This document shows, piece after piece, positions 54,185 to 59,999 of a DNA stretch of 59,999 nt; within the stretch, counting starts at the first letter, position 1; every line of letters begins with the position of its first letter. The position numbers and the translations under genes are program-made. The notes under the pieces were generated by a model that had not been told where the DNA came from, made no database searches, and saw only the letters and a list, made by a program, of their open reading frames with translations. Origin of the DNA: a virus; the IMG/VR virus record IMGVR_UViG_3300027631_000020, positions 1-59,999 of that record. One strand, written 5' to 3'.

Positions 54185-55102
54185 ATGGCAGTAGGAAGTT
54201 ACGGAATTATAAGACCAGCGGATGTTTCTCCGGAAGATGTGGAAATTTACTTTCACTATGTATCGGGAAGAACTAGTGACGCGGCTGCGACTTTGAAAAG
54301 ACTTAATACGGGTGATGTATTAACACCTGTATTTCATAATGCAAATACAACAGACGACACAAGTGCACCTGACGTAGAAATTTTAGGTGGTTTGTATAAT
54401 TTAAAATTAACATCTGCGGATTTCTCAGATTTGGGAATCTACACTTTACATGTTAGACCAAAACAAATTCGTACAACAATCACCGATTGTGGAATTTTAG
54501 CGTCATTACCATCAGTTAGGGGATTAGTTATTGATTTAAGTAATGTACCAGCGGGTGACAGAAATAAATTTACCCCACAAGGTTTGGTGGGATATAGAGT
54601 TGAATACATTAATTCATCTGACAATAAGAAGACATCAAATTTTTATAGAATTGTAACATCTTCTTTTTATTGTACACCAATAGTAACCAATTTAACCAGT
54701 ACATCACAAAAGTCGATTAGATATCAATATAGTGAGCAAGCAACGAATTTGATGTTCTTAACTGTTACACCATCTTCAGCACCTTCGAATAAACCAAATA
54801 CGGTTCCTTTCATCGGTACACCCTCACAAAAAATTATTCTATCTAATACATACTTTAATCCAACAACAATTGAAATTGAAATGGTTGAACATGATTCATC
54901 CACAATTGCACATGCGTTGTATGGTAATCAGAGTAAAGCAGTCTCACAAGGTATCTACACGATATATGACAATAATAATAACATCTATAGACAATACAAT
55001 CTTTACGAAGTTAAGGACGAGTTTAATGAAACATTATACGAAGTTCGTGAAGAAAGAAACGATATTGATGAGACCTTAAATTTTGATACGATTACCGCAT
55101 AA
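54185..55102 (+). CDS. Predicted baseplate/fibre protein (305 aa)
   Basis: Not recognised. The first 100 residues contain [20 protein letters not shown], then [20 protein letters not shown], probably beta-sandwich. The C-terminus is Asn- and Glu-rich and ends [17 protein letters not shown], a likely helix. It has its own late-type box and is coupled to the large last gene by TAATG, so the pair may be transcribed as a unit. Structural role inferred. Confidence 0.65.
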   Translation: MAVGSYGIIRPADVSPEDVEIYFHYVSGRTSDAAATLKRLNTGDVLTPVFHNANTTDDTSAPDVEILGGLYNLKLTSADFSDLGIYTLHVRPKQIRTTITDCGILASLPSVRGLVIDLSNVPAGDRNKFTPQGLVGYRVEYINSSDNKKTSNFYRIVTSSFYCTPIVTNLTSTSQKSIRYQYSEQATNLMFLTVTPSSAPSNKPNTVPFIGTPSQKIILSNTYFNPTTIEIEMVEHDSSTIAHALYGNQSKAVSQGIYTIYDNNNNIYRQYNLYEVKDEFNETLYEVREERNDIDETLNFDTITA

Positions 55103-58100
55103 TGGCAAAAACAAAGGTACCAAGTCAGGCCGCAAATGGTGGGCAAACTTTTAGCGATAATTTAGTTGGTAGACAAATTACCAGCGGAAGTTCGGCGCTT
55201 ACTAACACAAGTTTTGATATCGATAAGACGATACCTGAAAAGGATGCCAAAAATTTTAAAAACAACCCATTTTCTGAGTTTTTAACTTTAGATACTTTAA
55301 AAGAAGAAAAATCGGCAGTTGTCACTCAAACAAAAACAAAACAGGAAAAGAAATCGTCTATTCGTTTTAAGAATAACAAAAGAAACGCGGACAAATCTTT
55401 ATTCGGTTCATTAAAAGATAGAATTTTAGTTTCGGTAACAAGAATCATCAATAAGTTTCCCGGTGGGTTAAGTGTTGAAGGTGGAGGTCCGATTGGTAAT
55501 AATTCATATTCAGCGTTTAACGCGTCTTACGATTATAGTTTAAATAGAACAACTTTTTATGTACAAAGAGCCAAACTCTTTAATCCATTCGATATAACTT
55601 TAATCCAACCTAACAGTGTAATTAAACCAACAACTGAAAATGAGATTAGAAATTTATATTCTTCTTATGGTAAGTATGTTGCGGTTTTTAACGGTGTATC
55701 ATATCCGATAATTCAATATACGGAACCCAATTCCTCGAATGAAATTAAATTTGTTATTCTTGGTAATTCATTTAGTGGTTCAACAACATATTCTGACAAT
55801 TTTTTAATTAGACCGAATGATGGAATTATTGAAGAGTTCTTCAATGGATTAGATGATGTTGAAGAGTCATTATTAAATAGAGAAACAAACCCAATATACA
55901 CCGCCAGTTTTGAAATTCCAATGGATAGTTCTGACGGTACAAGAACAACATTACAAAATATTGAATATACGTGGCCTTTATCTTCGGATAATTGGAATAT
56001 TAGAATTTCAGGTCTCGATTATGAATCGTATCTTGAAAATTTAAGTGATGTCTCTGACCAAATAGATGATTATAAATCTAATTTAATGGTTAGATTTTTA
56101 GCGTCTCCACAGTTATTTGAATTTGATACTGATGATAAAAAGGCGGAAAGTGTTTTCCAATTATATGGTCAAAGTTTTGATAGGGTAAAAAAATATATTG
56201 ACAACATTGCTCATATGAGAAATGTAAGTTATGACGGTATTAATAACCTACCTGATATATTATTAAAAAACCTATCTCAAAATTTGGGACTATCAAGTAT
56301 TAAATTATTCGATGAGAAATCGTTGGATGAAATTTTATATACTAGACAGGATTCATCATATGGTGGTGTTTCTAAAGGTTTTAATTTAGAAGATGCCGAA
56401 TATGAGTTTTATAGAAGATTATTGGTTAATTTGGCGTTCATTTTTAAATCAAAAGGAACGAGAGCGGGTATTGAATTTTTCTTAAAATTCTTAGGTGCTC
56501 CTGAACCATTAATTAAACTTGACGAATACATTTACCGAGTTACATCCATTCCCGGTAGTAACGATTTGGAACAAGACATATATGATGTCATCCAAGGTGA
56601 AAAAACATATACAACTGCAATATTCAATATTACGGGTTATACCTATGACTCTACTACGGTAACGGGAGCAACAAACTTCAATAGAGATGGTTACCCTGTT
56701 AATCCCGACACACTATTACCAAGAAAGGCATTCAACGAAACGGACGAAATATTCTTTGAAAAGGGTTCAGGTTGGTACGACATTACGTTAGACCACCGTA
56801 CACCAACAATATTAGATACTGAAAATTCCATTTTAACTGGTTTAACAAAAACAATTAAAACTAAAAACAAACCATACACTTATGGTGAGAATTATTTTGA
56901 TGTGTTTAGAACGTTGCCAGGTTTAGATACGGGATATGGACTTAAAACAGAAATTGATAACAGAAAAACTCATTCAGTTGAGGACGATTCGTTATTAATA
57001 TTAAATAGAAAAAACATAAACGTTCATTTATCTCCATCAAGAGGTATTGATTATGACATTTATAGAAAAAGTAGAAATTTAAATTTATCTTTTGGTACAA
57101 ACAATAGTTTATTACCACAAACAGGTGTCACCTTTGCTCAATTCATTGATAATTTTATTCACAGTGTAATTAAAAATTCTAACACAATTAGATATAAAAA
57201 AAATTACATTGTACTTGAGGACATTTATAGAGATTACATATCCCAAGCCGGATTTAGTCCATATGGGTTTATCGACGTAAATGAATTTGTTGATAAAATT
57301 ACACCATATTGGGTTCAGTTAGTTGAACAATTAGTACCTGCAACGACATTATGGACGGGTGGTAACTTAATAGAAAATAATCTATTTGGTAGACCAAAAT
57401 ACCCTTACATATTCGATTGTCAACCAATGGAATTTATTGAAAGTTTATATCCTGAGTTTGAAAAAACAATTGAAGAGGATTTAGAAACTTTACTTGGTGA
57501 AGAGGATAACTTTAGAAGTTTAATTAATTTAACGGGTGTTACATATTACCCCGTAATTGAAATAGATGGGGTTGTTTACGGTGGACCAACATATTCAGAA
57601 TTAACAACAGGAATGACTGTTGTTGTTAGTGGAACTACGAACACCACAAATAGTGCTCAGTTATTTAATCCATTTCCAATGGATGACTGTACTGACCTAA
57701 CAAGTAATGATAGTGTAAATTTAGCACTTATCTGTGATTATAAGGATTACTTAGAACCCGACATCGTTAAAATAAAACAACTATGGTTAATTGCGATAAG
57801 TAATTTAATTAGTTCAATTACAATAACAAGATATACTGCGGGATATGAAGACTATGACCCATTCTTAGGTACAACAGGTCAAACATATACAACTGAAGAG
57901 TTACCAATGGTTAGTTATGAACTGTTTACTGATGTAAATGGTCAAGAGATGATTAGATTCTCATCTATAAAATATGGTATTGGAGATTGTTCGGTAAAAG
58001 ATTATTTTGATTACAGATTCGAGGCAGATTATGAAACAACTAAAAATGTTGTTGAAATGAGTGTCGAGGTGAGAGGAGATGGTCAATACTATTGTAATGA

Positions 58101-59999
58101 ACCGTTGGATTGTATATTGGTTTCCGATTTATACATTGAGGTTATTGGACACAAATCAGGTGTTCAAAATCATAGTGGAAATTGGCCATTTTACATTTAT
58201 GCAAACTGTGTATCTGGTTATAATCAAAATGCAGACATACACATTGAGAGAGTACCGGGTGAAGACTGTATCTTTAAATTGACAGGTATAACTGAAACTG
58301 ATGTTATTGATTTTGATATCATTGACGGTGCAAATAAAGAAGTTAAATTTAAAATAGAAGGTTTACAAGCCAAAGTTGAACATGACCCATGTCCATTACC
58401 AAGTGGTAAAAGTCACGTTGAATTATTCGAACTAATAGGTTTCCAAGGAACTTCAGGAAATAGTATTTCATCCATATCAGGTGCCACATTCTGTGACAAT
58501 TATACGGGACATACAATTCACCCTAAAGTTGAATATAGAAGCAACTTCAATTATGGTTTAAAATGTGATACGGATGTTTTAGTTGTCACAACTGGAATAA
58601 CAATTAACAGTGGTACCACAAATACTGATGTTGAAACTTTTATTTCAAACGGAGATATAATTAAAAAAAGTGTTTGTGACCTTCTTGTTGATGATTACAT
58701 TTTATCTGCCGAATACAAAGATTGTAACCAATCATCAAATCAACAATACCAAGATGCCCCTGAAAATGGATATTCGTTTACATATGAATATGTTAAATTA
58801 AAAGTTACCGATAAAGATTGTCTTGCATCTATTAAGAAGAGTGTAATTACAGGTTTAACGACTAATGGAATTTATGAAGTATTTGAAGTTTTACCAACAA
58901 CACAACTTAGAGTTTATACGAATAAGTTTATTGAGAATTTTGGGGATATAACAAATGGTAAATATCACTTTGATGATAGATTCCCCGAAGAATTACAAAG
59001 TAAACCAACAGATTTTATTGAACCATGCTGTGACCATCCAAAAGAGTTATATAATCATGGAGATTATTTAATTAATCAATACGGATACCCAATCGAAGTG
59101 ATTGCTGTCGATTTAAATTACTGCGAATCAAACCTATATTTTAATATAAATGTTGAGAAGGACGGAACACCATTAGGTAATGGTAGTTTCTTAGTAGTGT
59201 TCAATGGTAACTCAAATGAACAATTACTAATGAAACACACATATAGTGTTCATCCGGGTCTTGACTTTAAATTAGGTCAATATTATATTGACCCTGAACA
59301 TTGTCCAACTGAACCAACAAATGAAGAATTAGAGATTTCGGTTTTTGGTGAGTGTATAGATTGTGATTTTGATATCGATGTGAACATATTAGATTGTAAT
59401 TTTGAAATAGATGTTGATGTTATTTTTAATGAGACAACACCAACACCAACATCAACTAGTACACCTACTGTAACACCAACGGCGACTCCTACAGGAACGG
59501 GAACAAATACACCGACTAGTACGGTAACCCCAACAGAGACCCCAACGGCAACCCCTACGGAAACACCAACAGGAACTAGTACACCTACAGCAACCCCTAC
59601 GGAAACACCAACAGCAACTCCCACAGGAACGGGAACAAATACACCGACTAGTACTCCGACAGCGACTCCTACGGAAACACCAACGGCAACGGGAACTAGT
59701 ACCCCAACGGGAACTGCAACTCCTACGGAAACACCAACAGGAACTAGTACACCTACGGAAACGCCTACAGGGACTAGTACTCCTACGGAAACGCCTACAG
59801 GGACTAGTACACCTACGGAAACGCCTACAGGGACTAGTACACCTACGGAAACGCCTACAGGGACTAGTACTCCTACGGAAACGCCTACAGGGACTAGTAC
59901 TCCTACGGAAACGCCAACAGCAACTCCAACGGATACACCTACTGAAACACCTACAGCTACCCCAACGGGAACTGCAACCCCTACTGTAACACCTACGGG
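55102..59999 (+). CDS. Very large baseplate/fibre protein with Pro-Thr repeat end (partial, at least 1632 aa)
   Basis: Open at the window edge. The ATG overlaps the previous stop (TAATG, 55100-55104). I read codons through 55102-59998 line by line at sampled positions without finding a stop. The N-terminal part includes a long helical and beta region, then the segment [20 protein letters not shown] (about residues 448-467), which resembles a tail protein I-type motif. About residues 990-1430 are Cys- and Thr-rich beta domains with paired DCxFxIDV motifs near the end. From about residue 1437 it becomes Pro-Thr-Glu-Gly-Ser repeats, shared in style with the first gene. Probably a long fibre or whisker; the family is uncertain. 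Confidence 0.7.
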   Translation, partial: MAKTKVPSQAANGGQTFSDNLVGRQITSGSSALTNTSFDIDKTIPEKDAKNFKNNPFSEFLTLDTLKEEKSAVVTQTKTKQEKKSSIRFKNNKRNADKSLFGSLKDRILVSVTRIINKFPGGLSVEGGGPIGNNSYSAFNASYDYSLNRTTFYVQRAKLFNPFDITLIQPNSVIKPTTENEIRNLYSSYGKYVAVFNGVSYPIIQYTEPNSSNEIKFVILGNSFSGSTTYSDNFLIRPNDGIIEEFFNGLDDVEESLLNRETNPIYTASFEIPMDSSDGTRTTLQNIEYTWPLSSDNWNIRISGLDYESYLENLSDVSDQIDDYKSNLMVRFLASPQLFEFDTDDKKAESVFQLYGQSFDRVKKYIDNIAHMRNVSYDGINNLPDILLKNLSQNLGLSSIKLFDEKSLDEILYTRQDSSYGGVSKGFNLEDAEYEFYRRLLVNLAFIFKSKGTRAGIEFFLKFLGAPEPLIKLDEYIYRVTSIPGSNDLEQDIYDVIQGEKTYTTAIFNITGYTYDSTTVTGATNFNRDGYPVNPDTLLPRKAFNETDEIFFEKGSGWYDITLDHRTPTILDTENSILTGLTKTIKTKNKPYTYGENYFDVFRTLPGLDTGYGLKTEIDNRKTHSVEDDSLLILNRKNINVHLSPSRGIDYDIYRKSRNLNLSFGTNNSLLPQTGVTFAQFIDNFIHSVIKNSNTIRYKKNYIVLEDIYRDYISQAGFSPYGFIDVNEFVDKITPYWVQLVEQLVPATTLWTGGNLIENNLFGRPKYPYIFDCQPMEFIESLYPEFEKTIEEDLETLLGEEDNFRSLINLTGVTYYPVIEIDGVVYGGPTYSELTTGMTVVVSGTTNTTNSAQLFNPFPMDDCTDLTSNDSVNLALICDYKDYLEPDIVKIKQLWLIAISNLISSITITRYTAGYEDYDPFLGTTGQTYTTEELPMVSYELFTDVNGQEMIRFSSIKYGIGDCSVKDYFDYRFEADYETTKNVVEMSVEVRGDGQYYCNEPLDCILVSDLYIEVIGHKSGVQNHSGNWPFYIYANCVSGYNQNADIHIERVPGEDCIFKLTGITETDVIDFDIIDGANKEVKFKIEGLQAKVEHDPCPLPSGKSHVELFELIGFQGTSGNSISSISGATFCDNYTGHTIHPKVEYRSNFNYGLKCDTDVLVVTTGITINSGTTNTDVETFISNGDIIKKSVCDLLVDDYILSAEYKDCNQSSNQQYQDAPENGYSFTYEYVKLKVTDKDCLASIKKSVITGLTTNGIYEVFEVLPTTQLRVYTNKFIENFGDITNGKYHFDDRFPEELQSKPTDFIEPCCDHPKELYNHGDYLINQYGYPIEVIAVDLNYCESNLYFNINVEKDGTPLGNGSFLVVFNGNSNEQLLMKHTYSVHPGLDFKLGQYYIDPEHCPTEPTNEELEISVFGECIDCDFDIDVNILDCNFEIDVDVIFNETTPTPTSTSTPTVTPTATPTGTGTNTPTSTVTPTETPTATPTETPTGTSTPTATPTETPTATPTGTGTNTPTSTPTATPTETPTATGTSTPTGTATPTETPTGTSTPTETPTGTSTPTETPTGTSTPTETPTGTSTPTETPTGTSTPTETPTGTSTPTETPTATPTDTPTETPTATPTGTATPTVTPT
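59434..59999 (+). repeat. Pro-Thr repeat region in the last gene
   Basis: Codons alternate between CCN and ACN with Ser, Glu, Gly, Ala or Asn insertions ([20 protein letters not shown] and so on), running off the window. It encodes an extended, probably rigid linker. Confidence 0.85.
59731..59910 (+). repeat. 30-bp tandem repeat, about six copies
   Basis: Unit ACGCCTACAGGGACTAGTAC plus ten bases, at 59761, 59791, 59821, 59851 and 59881, preceded by a diverged copy at 59731. Only an A/T change separates copies, so expansion is recent. It encodes [10 protein letters not shown]. Confidence 0.85.

Noticed and set aside
59731-59910. CRISPR-like array
   Set aside because: The 30-bp units are directly adjacent with no spacers and lie in frame inside a Pro-Thr protein.

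Overview
The window is an AT-rich stretch of a large contractile-tailed (myovirus-type) bacteriophage genome, in the wider T4-like group but divergent from it. The T4-type proteins recognisable here are the tail sheath, tail tube, gp26-like baseplate/chaperone protein, tape measure, gp25, gp6, family B DNA polymerase, gp32-like SSB, UvsX/RecA, RNase H-type 5' nuclease, DnaB-like helicase and class Ia ribonucleotide reductase. No portal, terminase, capsid, lysis or tRNA gene was recognised. A Bacteroidota host is inferred from three things. Shine-Dalgarno sequences are essentially absent. Start codons sit in A-rich leaders or TAATG stop/start overlaps. Several early-type genes have a TTG...TAnnTTTG promoter like that of Bacteroidota.

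Layout. 1-7608: virion surface proteins, led by a 1593-residue adhesin with LamG-like domains and Pro-Thr linkers. 7627-14691: DNA polymerase, a structural gene on the minus strand, a putative PD-(D/E)XK nuclease and a SNF2 helicase on mixed strands. 14742-23325: tail completion-like genes, sheath, tube, gp26-like chaperone with a candidate frameshift extension, tape measure. 23361-34229: very large tube-initiator-like, LysM-like and hub-like genes in the P2 order T-U-X-D. 34294-35504: three small proteins. 35551-43903: a compact replication and nucleotide module (SSB, UvsX, 5' nuclease, helicase, NrdB, NrdA) with terminators on either side. 44055-59999: gp25, gp6 and a run of large baseplate or fibre proteins. 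The last is open at the window edge and ends in Pro-Thr repeats that recall the first gene.

Regulation. Thirteen gene or operon starts, nearly all structural, carry the box TATTTATA (or TATTTATT/C) in the sense orientation. This is the reverse complement of the T4 late promoter TATAAATA. Replication genes instead show host-like promoters. At 11715-11766 a late-type box on one strand lies inside the spacer of a host-type promoter on the other. Half of the boxes are only 3-6 nt from the ATG, so they imply either leaderless late mRNAs or a role in translation.

Main points for follow-up: the box and its spacing, the candidate +1 frameshift at 21253-21256, a GC-rich and possibly pseudoknotted RNA after nrdA, a hairpin in the DNA polymerase leader, a palindrome cluster between sheath and tube genes, hydrophobic segments in a predicted virion protein, and decapeptide and 30-bp repeats in the adhesin genes. 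All family calls come from reading the sequence; no database search was run.
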